Positions 16,718 through 25,466 of a DNA stretch of 32,014 bases are shown here, piece after piece; position 1 is the stretch's first letter, and each line of letters opens with the position of its first letter. The notes below the pieces were generated by a model. The model was not told the origin of the DNA. It worked only from the letters and a program-made list of their open reading frames with translations, and did no database searches. Made by a program: the position numbers and the translations under genes. Source of the DNA: Clostridia bacterium (lineage in GTDB: Bacteria; Bacillota; Clostridia; Oscillospirales; CAG-272); contig JAFTKJ010000017.1 of the NCBI GenBank assembly GCA_017453305.1, positions 1 through 32,014 on the forward strand, written 5' to 3'.

Positions 16718-16765
16718 TGTAACCTTGGGGCGATTTTATCGACTTTACGGTTACAAGCAAAATCG
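16718..16765 (+). promoter_or_regulatory. Structured 5' leader with alternative pairings next to the ribosome binding site
   Basis: TGTAACC (16718-16724) can pair with GGTTACA (16749-16755). CGATTTT (16731-16737) can pair with AAAATCG (16759-16765), which directly abuts the AAGGAGG at 16766, or the CGAT can form a local hairpin with ATCG (16738-16741). The first two pairings cross each other, so they would be exclusive or form a pseudoknot. Functional meaning is inferred only. Confidence 0.35.
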
Positions 16766-16780
16766 AAGGAGGTCTGTGAT

Positions 16781-17476
16781 TTGAAACGTTTTTGGAAAAA
16801 GGTTAACCGAGGGCTGTTGCTCGGTGCTCTTCTGATCGTCATATTGCTCGTCTTTGTTATTGTCAAAGGAGTTCAGTTTCGCGCCGAGATTCCAAAGATC
16901 CGTGCCGTTGCCGTAGAGGGATTTGAGGAGCTTTTGGCGCTCAATCTTGCAATGGATGGGCAGCACACGGGAGTTGCGCTCACATCGGAGCAGCAAGCCG
17001 AAAAAATGCAGGACGTGGAAGCGTATTTGCAAGCGTATTGGGACTTTGACGTAAAACCGGACGAGTACGGTTGGTACGTGACCGCCGACACGCTCCGCCG
17101 CGCGGCAGAAGCATATTTTGCCAATGACTACGTTCCCTGCATGGCAGAAGAGATCACACTGAACGTGCCCGATCGCGCCGTCACCGTCACCGCAAACGGA
17201 ACGGACTACGCAAAGGTCAGCTTTTATGCCGACGGTCTTACCGTTTTGCTCAAGGGAGATGCCAATGCACTCTTTTACGGATCCGACGCCTATTTGCCAA
17301 AGCTTGACGGCGAGGCACTCTCTAAGTTAAAAAACGCGCAGGCGCAGTACGTGACCTTTGAGACCTACGTAGATTTTGAAATGCATCGCGTGGGCGGAGA
17401 ATGGAAGATTCTGACCGCTTCGATCAGCGTGTACGCAAACGGACAGTATTCTGCAAAAACGGAGGTAGCAGGCTGA
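16781..17476 (+). CDS. Membrane-anchored extracytoplasmic protein of unknown function
   Basis: 231 residues. A basic N-terminus and one hydrophobic segment (about 11-29, LLLGALLIVILLVFVIV) form a signal anchor; the rest is hydrophilic, mixed alpha/beta and faces outward. The last 100 residues resemble a nuclear-transport-factor-like or DUF-type cone only vaguely, so I make no family claim. The start is a TTG at 16781, 8 bases after AAGGAGG; no other start fits that site. It is the first gene of an operon with an ABC-2 exporter, and its stop codon overlaps the ATPase start by one base, so it may be an exporter accessory protein or its extracellular sensor. Confidence 0.8.
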   Translation: MKRFWKKVNRGLLLGALLIVILLVFVIVKGVQFRAEIPKIRAVAVEGFEELLALNLAMDGQHTGVALTSEQQAEKMQDVEAYLQAYWDFDVKPDEYGWYVTADTLRRAAEAYFANDYVPCMAEEITLNVPDRAVTVTANGTDYAKVSFYADGLTVLLKGDANALFYGSDAYLPKLDGEALSKLKNAQAQYVTFETYVDFEMHRVGGEWKILTASISVYANGQYSAKTEVAG

Positions 17477-18435
17477 TGGCAGAGGTTATTTTACACATTG
17501 AAAACTTGAGCAAAACGCTTGGAAAGCGTGAGATCCTGCACAACATCTCCTTTGACACCTACAGCGGCGAGGTGTTCGGATTTTTAGGTCCGAACGGCGC
17601 AGGAAAAACGACGACCATTAAGATCGTGGCAGGTCTTTTGACCCTGGACGAGGGCGAGATCTCGATCTGCGGCTATGATCTGCGCCGCGACTTTGAGCGT
17701 GCCATGGAAAACGTGGGCGGCATTGTGGAAAACCCCGAGTTCTACGGCTATTTGTCAGGTTGGGAAAACCTGCGCCAATACGCCGCCATGCGTGACGGCA
17801 TCACCGATGTGCGCCTGCGCGAGGTGGTGCATATGGTTGGTCTTGACAACCGCATTCACGACAAGGTGTCCAAATATTCCCTTGGTATGCGTCAGCGTCT
17901 GGGCGTGGCGCAGGCAATGATGCATCGCCCCCGCCTGTTGATCCTGGATGAGCCCACCAACGGTCTTGACCCCGCAAGCATCAAGGCGTTGCGTGATATC
18001 TTAAAAAATCTTGCGCATGAGGAGGGCGTGGCGATTATGGTCTCCAGCCACCTGATGAGCGAGATGGAGCTGATGTGCGACCGCGTTGGCGTGATCGTCA
18101 ACGGAAGCCTGCAAAGCGTACAGCCGATTGAAGAGCTGATTGCCGCCACCTCGCCCGATTACGCGGAATTTGTCTACCACGTCGGAGACGCGCAAAAGGC
18201 GGAGGAGGCGCTCCTTGGCATGCAGGACGTACAGCTTGCCCGCGGCGAGGAGGCAAACACGTTGCTTTTGACCTTCCCGTCTCACGAGCAGTACACGCTT
18301 CTTGCAAGCGTCAACCGCAAGCTGATCACGTCGGGAATCTCCTTATACACGGTCAGCAAGCGCGAAAACCGCCGTTTGGAGGACGTATTCATTGAACTGA
18401 CCCAAAAAGCGAAGGGAGGCGATCAAATTGACTAA
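17476..18435 (+). CDS. ABC-2-type exporter, ATP-binding subunit
   Basis: 319 residues. Walker A GPNGAGKT at 38-45, the signature in the form SLGMRQ at 135-140 (usual for the CcmA/drug-export branch rather than LSGGQ), Walker B LLILDE at 154-159 and the following D-loop, then SSH as the H-loop. A C-terminal extension of about 100 residues is typical of this branch. The start is the ATG at 17476, in a TGATG overlap with the preceding stop and with GGAGG upstream; the open frame extends 25 codons further back into the previous gene without a ribosome binding site. It energises the permease encoded next, with which it overlaps by 8 bases. The exported substrate is unknown; a lantibiotic, lipid or peptide is possible. 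Confidence 0.95.
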   Translation: MAEVILHIENLSKTLGKREILHNISFDTYSGEVFGFLGPNGAGKTTTIKIVAGLLTLDEGEISICGYDLRRDFERAMENVGGIVENPEFYGYLSGWENLRQYAAMRDGITDVRLREVVHMVGLDNRIHDKVSKYSLGMRQRLGVAQAMMHRPRLLILDEPTNGLDPASIKALRDILKNLAHEEGVAIMVSSHLMSEMELMCDRVGVIVNGSLQSVQPIEELIAATSPDYAEFVYHVGDAQKAEEALLGMQDVQLARGEEANTLLLTFPSHEQYTLLASVNRKLITSGISLYTVSKRENRRLEDVFIELTQKAKGGDQID

Positions 18436-19849
18436 ATTCATCCGTTTGATCAAAAACGAGCTCAAAAAGATCGTTTTCAGAAAGGTAACCATCGTTATGG
18501 TGGTCCTTTTGGCTGTCATTGCCTTGGGCTACTCACTTTTGCAGGGTGGGCTTGGATCAATCATTCTTGACGACCTCTTTTTGCCCACGGAATCCCCCGA
18601 GGAATACTGCGAAAGCCAGATCGAATACTACCGCAAAGAATTGGAAAAGATCGATCAATACGAAAACCCAGAAGCGGCAAAAGCCGAATTCCTTTTGGAG
18701 ATTGAGGCACATACCATTATGCTGAACGCAGGCTTTGCGTGGGATGATTGGAGATACGAGCAAAATCTGCCCTATCTTGCCGCCGAGGCAAAGCTGATGG
18801 GAGACAGCGTGCAATACACCACGCTGATGCGCATCATCGAAGAAAATGACGAGGTCGCCTTTTTTGAGGAACAGAAAAGAACCTTTTTGCTGGTATTTGC
18901 CAACGATGCAAACCGAACGGCGGCATACTCGAAAATGATGGAGTATTGCATTGAGCACGAGGTAACCCCGAGCATGTCGGATTGGAGATTTGAGCGCGTG
19001 CAAAGCTATCTGACCAATTTTGAAACGGTTTTGGAGCAGGAGGCATTGATCGAAAACGGCTTCTCCCACAATCCTTCTACGCTTGAATCGGCAAGAAACG
19101 AGGCGGCAATCGCGCTCTATCAGTTGGAAAACGAGATTCGCGTCAATCCTGCCGACAGCTTTTCGAACAACCTCTTTGCAATGTTTGAAAAGCAGACCTC
19201 GCTGTTTTGGGACATTCTTTCAGGCTCCGTGGGTTTGATCTCTCTTGTTGGCATGTTCCTCATCATTTTTGCGGGCGGTACCGTTGCAAACGAGTTTACG
19301 TCGGGCACGATCAAATTCCTTTTGATCGCCCCCGTCAAGCGCTGGAAGATCCTGCTGTCCAAGTACGCCGCTTGCACCCTAATCTGCCTTCCCATGATCC
19401 TGATCCTCTTTTTATGTACCCTGTTGCCTGCGCTTTTGTTTGGTGCTTCGGAGCTTGCGCTCCCCGTTCTGGAGGCAAAGGGCGGCGAGGTTGTCACCTA
19501 CTCCCCGTTCCTGCTCTTACTGCGCGATTACGGCAGTGCTCTTGTGAGCGCACTGGTATTGATGACTCTGAGCTTTGCACTTTCCGCGCTCTTCCGCAAT
19601 TCTGCGTTGGCGGTGGGAATTGGCATTTTCAGCTATCTGTCCGGCTCTGTTGTCAATCTGATCTTTTCGGGATTGAACCTGGATATTGGCAGATACCTGC
19701 TATTTGCCAATTTGGATCCGGTCGCCATTGCGCAAGGAAACGGCGCGTTCCCGCACCAATCCCTCGTCACGGCGATCATCGTTGTGGTCCTGCACATGGC
19801 GGTATTCCTTTTGACCGCTTGGGACGCATTCGTCAAGCGTGAGGTCTGA
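18428..19849 (+). CDS. ABC-2-type exporter, permease subunit
   Basis: 473 residues. One transmembrane helix near the N-terminus (about 19-38) is followed by a loop of about 200 charged residues, probably outside, then a cluster of about five helices from residue 260 on, as in ABC-2 permeases with a large first loop. The start is a TTG at 18428, 8 bases after GGGAGG and overlapping the ATPase gene, so the subunits are made in step. The pair forms a full exporter if it dimerises. Confidence 0.9.
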   Translation: MTKFIRLIKNELKKIVFRKVTIVMVVLLAVIALGYSLLQGGLGSIILDDLFLPTESPEEYCESQIEYYRKELEKIDQYENPEAAKAEFLLEIEAHTIMLNAGFAWDDWRYEQNLPYLAAEAKLMGDSVQYTTLMRIIEENDEVAFFEEQKRTFLLVFANDANRTAAYSKMMEYCIEHEVTPSMSDWRFERVQSYLTNFETVLEQEALIENGFSHNPSTLESARNEAAIALYQLENEIRVNPADSFSNNLFAMFEKQTSLFWDILSGSVGLISLVGMFLIIFAGGTVANEFTSGTIKFLLIAPVKRWKILLSKYAACTLICLPMILILFLCTLLPALLFGASELALPVLEAKGGEVVTYSPFLLLLRDYGSALVSALVLMTLSFALSALFRNSALAVGIGIFSYLSGSVVNLIFSGLNLDIGRYLLFANLDPVAIAQGNGAFPHQSLVTAIIVVVLHMAVFLLTAWDAFVKREV

Positions 19850-19881
19850 CCCAATACAACTGAATTTAGCAGGAGGCGCAT

Positions 19882-20754
19882 ATGAAAATTTGGCAAATCG
19901 GAACCATTACGGGCGGACAGGATGGTGCCATCTTTGGAAACGAGCTGTTCCGCTTCAACCATCGCGGAAATTGTACCGTGCACGACCTGACGGAGTTAAA
20001 GGAGGGTGAGATCACCGCTCTTACCCCCGTCGCGCAATTTGCACTTGACCGTGCAGAGGACATCGCTCCGCATTGTAATACCGTTGCCTTTGGAACAGAG
20101 TATTTCGAAGCGGGTGACGAGTTTCCCCTTTTATACTGCAACATCTATAACAACTACAAAAATTGCGAGGACGATTTGCGCGGCACGTGCTGCGTATATC
20201 GCCTTCAAAGAACCCCCGACGGCTTTTCCTCCACGCTGGTACAGCTGATCCGTGTCGGCTTTGTAAATGATCCCATGCTATGGCGCGCCTATGAGGACCG
20301 CGACGGCGTGCGCCCCTTTGGCAACTTTGTGATCGACTGCGACGGCGGCTACTGCTATGCCTACGTCATGCGAAACGAGGAGCTTGGAACGCGCTATTTC
20401 CGCTTCCCTCTCCCCTCCGTCAAGGATGGCGAGATCGACCCACGCTTTGGCGTCAAATGCGCCGTTTTGCAAGCGTGTGACGTGCTTGACTCCTTTGACT
20501 GCGAATACCACCGATACATTCAAGGTGGGATCATGTATCGGGGAAAGATCTATTCCTCCGAGGGCTTTACCGACAACGAGAAAAACCGCCCCGCGATCCG
20601 CGTGATCGACACGGTTGAAAAACGGCAGGAGGAGTATTGCGACCTTCTCTCCATCGGATACAATGAGGAACCCGAAATGATCGATTTTTACCGCGGTCGT
20701 TGTCTTTACAGCGACGCATACGGCAGCTTATACGAATTAAGCTTTGAAGGGTGA
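19882..20754 (+). CDS. Unrecognised cytoplasmic protein, possibly a beta-propeller
   Basis: 290 residues without signal peptide or membrane segment, so cytoplasmic. It is rich in aromatic residues and Asp/Gly turns, and short strands repeat about every 40-50 residues (GTEYFEAGDEFPLLYCNIY, FGNFVIDCDGGYCYAYV, GGIMYRGKIYSSEGFTD), a pattern compatible with a propeller. I do not recognise the family. The ATG at 19882 has AGGAGG upstream. It lies 32 bases after the exporter permease and ends 5 bases before the URO-D-like gene, so it shares their operon. Confidence 0.75.
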   Translation: MKIWQIGTITGGQDGAIFGNELFRFNHRGNCTVHDLTELKEGEITALTPVAQFALDRAEDIAPHCNTVAFGTEYFEAGDEFPLLYCNIYNNYKNCEDDLRGTCCVYRLQRTPDGFSSTLVQLIRVGFVNDPMLWRAYEDRDGVRPFGNFVIDCDGGYCYAYVMRNEELGTRYFRFPLPSVKDGEIDPRFGVKCAVLQACDVLDSFDCEYHRYIQGGIMYRGKIYSSEGFTDNEKNRPAIRVIDTVEKRQEEYCDLLSIGYNEEPEMIDFYRGRCLYSDAYGSLYELSFEG

Positions 20755-20759
20755 GTGAC

Positions 20760-21986
20760 ATGACGCAACAAGACAAACAAACCGTACGTGAGCTTGCAAA
20801 ACGCTACATGGAGCTTGCAACCGACGAAAAGCAACGCAAAATGGATCAGCGGATGCTGGATACGAACGATCTCAAGCTGACGCGCCCTCCCGTTCTGATT
20901 GACGAGATCCCGTGGTATCAAATGGACATAGACGGCGAGCTGACCTGCACCTGCGAGGAGCGCGGTGCACGCGCGGTGGAAGCCTCCCTGCGCCAAGCAC
21001 TCTATCGGCGCAAGCATTTCAAGGCGGACACAATGCTGGAGCCCTTCTTCCGCATCAATATGTCCTATGACTCCAGTGGTATTGGTCTGATGCCGCAGGA
21101 CGATATCCGGCGCACCGATGATACGAACAACATCGTTTCTCACAACTACCACGATCTGTTGGAGAACGAGGAAGCGTTGGAGCAGATCAAGATCCCCACG
21201 TTTACCGCACGCCCCGACAAGGATGCGCGCAATTTGGAGTACTACACCGACCTTTTGGGAGACGCCATGCCCGTAAAGCTTTGCGGCAGAGGCATTTTTT
21301 ACGATGCCCCCTGGGATAAGATCGTTCGCTACCGCGGCATGGAGCCGATCATTTACGATCTGTACGACCGTCCCGAATATCTGCACGCCATTCGCAGGCG
21401 CTTTTTGGATATTCTGCTTGCGGAAATGGATTTTGTGGAGCAGTATTCCCACGTTGATCCCACGCACCCCAATCTCCATTGCACACCCGCAAGAGTTTCG
21501 GGTCTTGCCGCCGACGGCTTGAAGGCGACCTGGTACCGTACCATGGCGCAGGGATTTTCGGACATTTCCCCCGAGATGCATTTTGAGTTTGACATCCAAT
21601 ACTCCATGGAGGTGGCAAGCCGCTTTGCCTACACCTATTACGGGTGCTGTGAGCCGCTGGATAAAAAGCTGGACGTGATCATGAAGATCCCGAATTTGCG
21701 CAAGATCGGCGTATCTCCTTGGGCAAACGAGGAGGTCATGGCAGAGCGTCTTGGCGGCAAATACGTGTATGCGCGCAAGCCGAATCCCGCCCACGTGGCA
21801 ATTCAAACCGATCCCGATGCGATTCGTCGGGAGACCGAAAAGACGGTACGTCTGTGCCAAAAGTACGGTTGCCCCGTGGAGTTTGTTCTGAAGGACATCA
21901 GCACCGTATCGCACCGCCCCGAAAATCTGATCGTTTGGTCGCAGGTGGTTTCCGAGGTACTGGACAAATACTACGGCGCGGATTAA
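20760..21986 (+). CDS. Uroporphyrinogen-decarboxylase-fold protein (URO-D/MtaA-like)
   Basis: 408 residues. The C-terminal half has the pattern of URO-D superfamily TIM barrels: GLAADGLKATWYRTMAQGF, then FDIQYSMEVASRFAYTYYGC, CCEPLDKKLDVIMKIPNLRKIGVSPWAN (read in two parts) and a C-terminal VSEVLDKYYG helix. Members of this superfamily include heme-pathway URO-D and corrinoid methyltransferases, but many clostridial paralogues sit in sugar loci with no known reaction. No heme or corrinoid genes are near, so I would not call it hemE. The start chosen is the ATG at 20760, since AAGG stands 9 bases before it; the GTG at 20751 directly abuts that site. It closes the operon before a strong terminator. 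Confidence 0.8.
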   Translation: MTQQDKQTVRELAKRYMELATDEKQRKMDQRMLDTNDLKLTRPPVLIDEIPWYQMDIDGELTCTCEERGARAVEASLRQALYRRKHFKADTMLEPFFRINMSYDSSGIGLMPQDDIRRTDDTNNIVSHNYHDLLENEEALEQIKIPTFTARPDKDARNLEYYTDLLGDAMPVKLCGRGIFYDAPWDKIVRYRGMEPIIYDLYDRPEYLHAIRRRFLDILLAEMDFVEQYSHVDPTHPNLHCTPARVSGLAADGLKATWYRTMAQGFSDISPEMHFEFDIQYSMEVASRFAYTYYGCCEPLDKKLDVIMKIPNLRKIGVSPWANEEVMAERLGGKYVYARKPNPAHVAIQTDPDAIRRETEKTVRLCQKYGCPVEFVLKDISTVSHRPENLIVWSQVVSEVLDKYYGAD

Positions 21987-22015
21987 ACAAGCTCCGATCA
22001 CGCATATCAAAAGCA

Positions 22016-22061
22016 CGTGGTGGTGAGTCAAAATGCGAAATGCATTGGACTCACCACCACG
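22016..22061 (+). terminator. Bidirectional terminator between convergent operons
   Basis: A perfect 14-bp stem (CGTGGTGGTGAGTC and its complement) with an 18-base loop. On the plus strand ATTTTTTA follows and closes the operon ending at 21986; on the minus strand TGCTTTTGAT follows and closes the GH42 operon ending at 22072. Confidence 0.92.
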
Positions 22062-22071
22062 ATTTTTTACG

Positions 22072-24033
22072 TTATTTCTTTTGTAACACCAGCACGTCGT
22101 ACGGAGAAAGCGTAACGTGCCCCGCATAGGTCTTTTGGGTGATCAGATCGGTCATTTCCTCGGGCAGATCAACACTTCCGCCCTTGCCTGCGCACTCCAA
22201 AACCACCATGCCGCCAATGCCTTCGCCCACGCGAGGCGCAATGGCAAGCTCACCCTCATGCGCGATCATGGGAACCCCTGCCTCACGCGCCGCCATGGTA
22301 ACGATCTGCTTCATATCCTCCGCCGACGGAACGGTACCAAGCAGATAGACGGCTCCCTTGCCTACCTTTTTGCGCAAAAGAGGGGATTTTCCGATCAAAG
22401 TCGGGTATCCGTCGCTGACCTTGACAAGCTCGTCGCCGTCCGATTCAAACAGCTCGTACCACCAAGAGCCGACAAACTCCTTGCCACTCTTCCATTGGCA
22501 TTTGGTCGCGCCCACACGGTCGGGGACCTCGTACGCTTGACGCGCCCCCGTCAGCTCCTCCAGCATTCCGTAAGGGGCTTTGACGTAGCGTGCACCGCAC
22601 GCGTCGCGAAAATCGGTCATGGGACCTGCGATCCACACGCCGCCCTCCTTGACCCACTTGGAAATGCGCGCGGCAAGATCGCCCTCCTCTAACGTTGGAA
22701 GCAGAGAGGAGATCAACAAACGGTAAGAATCCAGTTCCTTGCCCGCCATGATCAGATCGGGGCGAATACCGCAATCGCTGACGGGGCGGTAAAAGCTTTC
22801 GTACAGCACCTTCTGATAGGAGAAATCGTCTACCACGCACTGCGTTTCAAACATGTTCCACGCGCGCCCCGTAAAGTGCATTGCCACCTGACTCTGCACG
22901 CGCGTATTCGTCAAAAACGTGCCGCATTGATCCAATTCATCCGCCACGCGGCGTACCTCGTCAAAAATGGGATACGGTCTTCCCGACGGATACAAAAGTG
23001 CTCCGTGCATGATCTCGTGTCCGCCGTGGTGCGTACGCCACAACCAATACATGTTGGATTCACCGCCAAGAGCCACCGGCAACCAGGAGTTGACGCGGCA
23101 AAAGCCGTACGGCTTGACCGACTGTGCGGTGCGCCAGGAGCCGTTCCAGCAGGAGGAGGTTTCGGTGTTCCAGAAGGGATGCTCTTTTTGCGGACGGATG
23201 AAATCAAACCAGAAGCGTTCTGTGGGGAGTGCCTCGGGCTGATCGTAGTGATTGAACTGCATGATGTCGCATTTTTCGCACATGGATTCGTAATCCACGG
23301 CAAGAGTCGGCATGGTATCGGTGCCGATGGGAGCTTTCGTATATTTTTTGAGAATATCGATCTGATCCCCCACGAAGCGTGATTGCGTATCCCCCGAAAA
23401 AAGCTGATACTCCAGTCTGACGTGCGGATTTTGCCAGGACACTGTCGGGATCGGGATCTGGTTAAAATCGGTATAGCGTTGGCTGAACACGTTGGTGTTC
23501 CATGCACGGTTTAGTGCATCGATGCCAGCGTATTTTGCTTGCAGGTAGCGATGAAACGCAGATTTGCAGTACTCACACTCACAGCTTGGGCGGTTGATCT
23601 CATTGTCGATCTGCCAGCCGATGACATTGGGATCATCTCCGAACTCCTGCGCCATTTTTTCCACGATGCGCATGCTGTACTCCAAATACTTTGGATGATT
23701 GGCACAGCCGTTACGGCGTCCGCCGTGACGCGCGCGCACGTTTTGCGCGTTGAGCACCATGATATCCGGATACTTTTGCGTCAGCCAGATGGGCGGGGTG
23801 GCTGTGGGCGTTCCCAGCACCGTTTTGATGCCCTCCTCTGCCGCGCGATCGATCACACGGTGGAGCCAATCAAACGAAAAAGTTCCTTCCTCCGGCTCCA
23901 TTTCGCTCCATGCAAACTCCGCGATGCGAATGCAACGGATGCCGGCTTTTTTCATCATCGAAATATCGTAATCGATCTCTTTCTCATCCCAATCCTCAGG
24001 ATAATAGGCAACGCCCAAAAACGGTTTTTCCAT
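22072..24033 (-). CDS. GH42 beta-galactosidase
   Basis: 653 residues, the usual length for GH42. The TIM barrel begins with GVAYYPEDW; the acid/base is E145 in WQIDNEIN and the nucleophile E291 in WNTETSS. The family's zinc-binding cysteines are present as C110, C151, C153 and C156. A trimerisation domain (about 385-580, starting near VQSQVAMHF) and a small C-terminal beta domain follow. There is no signal peptide, so it acts in the cytoplasm on imported beta-galactosides. The ATG at 24033 has AAGGAG. It is the last gene of the operon M20-MATE-GH42, 11 bases after the MATE gene. Confidence 0.95.
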   Translation of the reverse strand: MEKPFLGVAYYPEDWDEKEIDYDISMMKKAGIRCIRIAEFAWSEMEPEEGTFSFDWLHRVIDRAAEEGIKTVLGTPTATPPIWLTQKYPDIMVLNAQNVRARHGGRRNGCANHPKYLEYSMRIVEKMAQEFGDDPNVIGWQIDNEINRPSCECEYCKSAFHRYLQAKYAGIDALNRAWNTNVFSQRYTDFNQIPIPTVSWQNPHVRLEYQLFSGDTQSRFVGDQIDILKKYTKAPIGTDTMPTLAVDYESMCEKCDIMQFNHYDQPEALPTERFWFDFIRPQKEHPFWNTETSSCWNGSWRTAQSVKPYGFCRVNSWLPVALGGESNMYWLWRTHHGGHEIMHGALLYPSGRPYPIFDEVRRVADELDQCGTFLTNTRVQSQVAMHFTGRAWNMFETQCVVDDFSYQKVLYESFYRPVSDCGIRPDLIMAGKELDSYRLLISSLLPTLEEGDLAARISKWVKEGGVWIAGPMTDFRDACGARYVKAPYGMLEELTGARQAYEVPDRVGATKCQWKSGKEFVGSWWYELFESDGDELVKVSDGYPTLIGKSPLLRKKVGKGAVYLLGTVPSAEDMKQIVTMAAREAGVPMIAHEGELAIAPRVGEGIGGMVVLECAGKGGSVDLPEEMTDLITQKTYAGHVTLSPYDVLVLQKK

Positions 24034-24044
24034 GTCATTTCTCC

Positions 24045-25463
24045 TTAATTGTTTGAAACAGATTCCGGATTCGTGGGGTCACGTCCGACGTCGACATCGG
24101 TCAATTCCCGTTTTGCACGACGGAACTGAACGAAAAACAGAATTGCCGTAAAGGTAACGGCAGCGATATCCGCAATCGGCTCTGCCAGATAAACACCCAG
24201 CGTCGAATCGTCGCAAAGGTGGGGCAAAAGATAGATCAAGGGCAAAAGCAGTACGAACTTTCGAACAATGGCAACTGTCACCGAGGAAAGTGCCTTGCCC
24301 ATGGAAACAAAGGTCATCTGGCAGGCAATTTGAATGCCAAAGAAAAAGATACCTCCAAAATAGATGCGGATGACGCGTTCGGTAAAATCAAGCAACGCCG
24401 CATCGGTGGTGAACATTGCCGCAAAGGCTCTTGGAAACAGCATGACGCACGTACCGAGCGTAAAGGAATAGATCAGGCAGGAAATTAACAGCAACCGAAA
24501 GGTTTTGACTACACGTGTTGCGTTTTTTGCGCCGTAATTGTAGCTGAGAATTGGTTGCGCGCCCTGCGCAATGCCCTGCATAGGAAGCATGGCAAACTGC
24601 ATGACGCTGGTTAAAATCGTCATTGCACCCACCGCAATATCTCCGCCGTAAGCAAGCAGAGAAGAGTTAAAGCAGACCGAGATCACACTCTCGCTCGCCT
24701 GCATGATAAAGGTGGCGCTGCCAAGCGCCACACAGGGAAGCACGACCGTGGGCGTAGGGATCATATTATAAGGCTTCAACCGTAGCATCGTCCGCTTTCC
24801 GCAAAGGAACACGATCACCCAAACGCAGGAGAGCGCCTGCGAGAGTATCGTTGCCACAGCCGCACCGCCAACCCCCATTTGCAGTCCGTAGATCAAAATG
24901 GGGTCAAGAACGATGTTTGCCACCGCGCCTACCATCACCGACAGCATGGCAACCGAGGTAAAGCCCTGCGCACTGATAAAGGCGTTCATACCGAGCGTCA
25001 GCTGGACAAAGATCGTTCCCATGGCGTAAATGCTCATGTACTCCGCGGCGTAGGCAATTGTATTCTCGCTTGCACCAAAGGCGAGCAAAAGATCCCGATT
25101 CCAAATACAGAGCACCACCGTCAGAATCAGCGATACAATGATCTGCAATCCAAAGCAGCCTCCAAGCGTCCGCTCGGCGCTCTTCATATCTCCCTTCCCC
25201 ATAAAAATGGAGGCGCGCGGTGCACCGCCCGAGCCAACCAGTGCCGCAAATGCGGAGACAAGCATGATCAGCGGCATGCATACACCTACTCCCGTCAGGG
25301 CGAGGTCACCCACCTCGGCAATATGTCCGATGTAAATGCGGTCCACAATGTTGTACAGCATGTTGATCAGCTGTGCCGCAACAGTGGGGAGCGCCAGGCG
25401 GAACAGCAGCCCAGGGATAGGCGCTGTTCCGAGCAATTCTTTTTTGTCTTTTGTTTTTTCCAT
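24045..25463 (-). CDS. MATE-family multidrug/metabolite exporter
   Basis: 472 residues with 12 hydrophobic segments in two homologous bundles; the first half has the family's NIVDRIYIGH and the GQA-like segment, the second half QGAQPILSYNYGAKN, both typical of the clostridial NorM/DinF group. It should export cationic or other small molecules using a Na+ or H+ gradient. The stop codon of the upstream M20 gene is only 3 bases before its ATG, and the ribosome binding site in front is weak, so translation probably depends on termination-reinitiation from the M20 gene. Confidence 0.92.
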   Translation of the reverse strand: MEKTKDKKELLGTAPIPGLLFRLALPTVAAQLINMLYNIVDRIYIGHIAEVGDLALTGVGVCMPLIMLVSAFAALVGSGGAPRASIFMGKGDMKSAERTLGGCFGLQIIVSLILTVVLCIWNRDLLLAFGASENTIAYAAEYMSIYAMGTIFVQLTLGMNAFISAQGFTSVAMLSVMVGAVANIVLDPILIYGLQMGVGGAAVATILSQALSCVWVIVFLCGKRTMLRLKPYNMIPTPTVVLPCVALGSATFIMQASESVISVCFNSSLLAYGGDIAVGAMTILTSVMQFAMLPMQGIAQGAQPILSYNYGAKNATRVVKTFRLLLISCLIYSFTLGTCVMLFPRAFAAMFTTDAALLDFTERVIRIYFGGIFFFGIQIACQMTFVSMGKALSSVTVAIVRKFVLLLPLIYLLPHLCDDSTLGVYLAEPIADIAAVTFTAILFFVQFRRAKRELTDVDVGRDPTNPESVSNN

Positions 25464-25466
25464 ATC

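Noticed and set aside
20760-21986. hemE (heme-pathway uroporphyrinogen decarboxylase)
   Set aside because: The sequence is long and divergent and no other heme genes are nearby; only fold-level similarity is supported.
20706-22127. 473-codon open frame on the minus strand opposite the URO-D-like gene
   Set aside because: It runs through the bidirectional terminator, has no ribosome binding site, and lies opposite a well-supported gene in a continuous operon.
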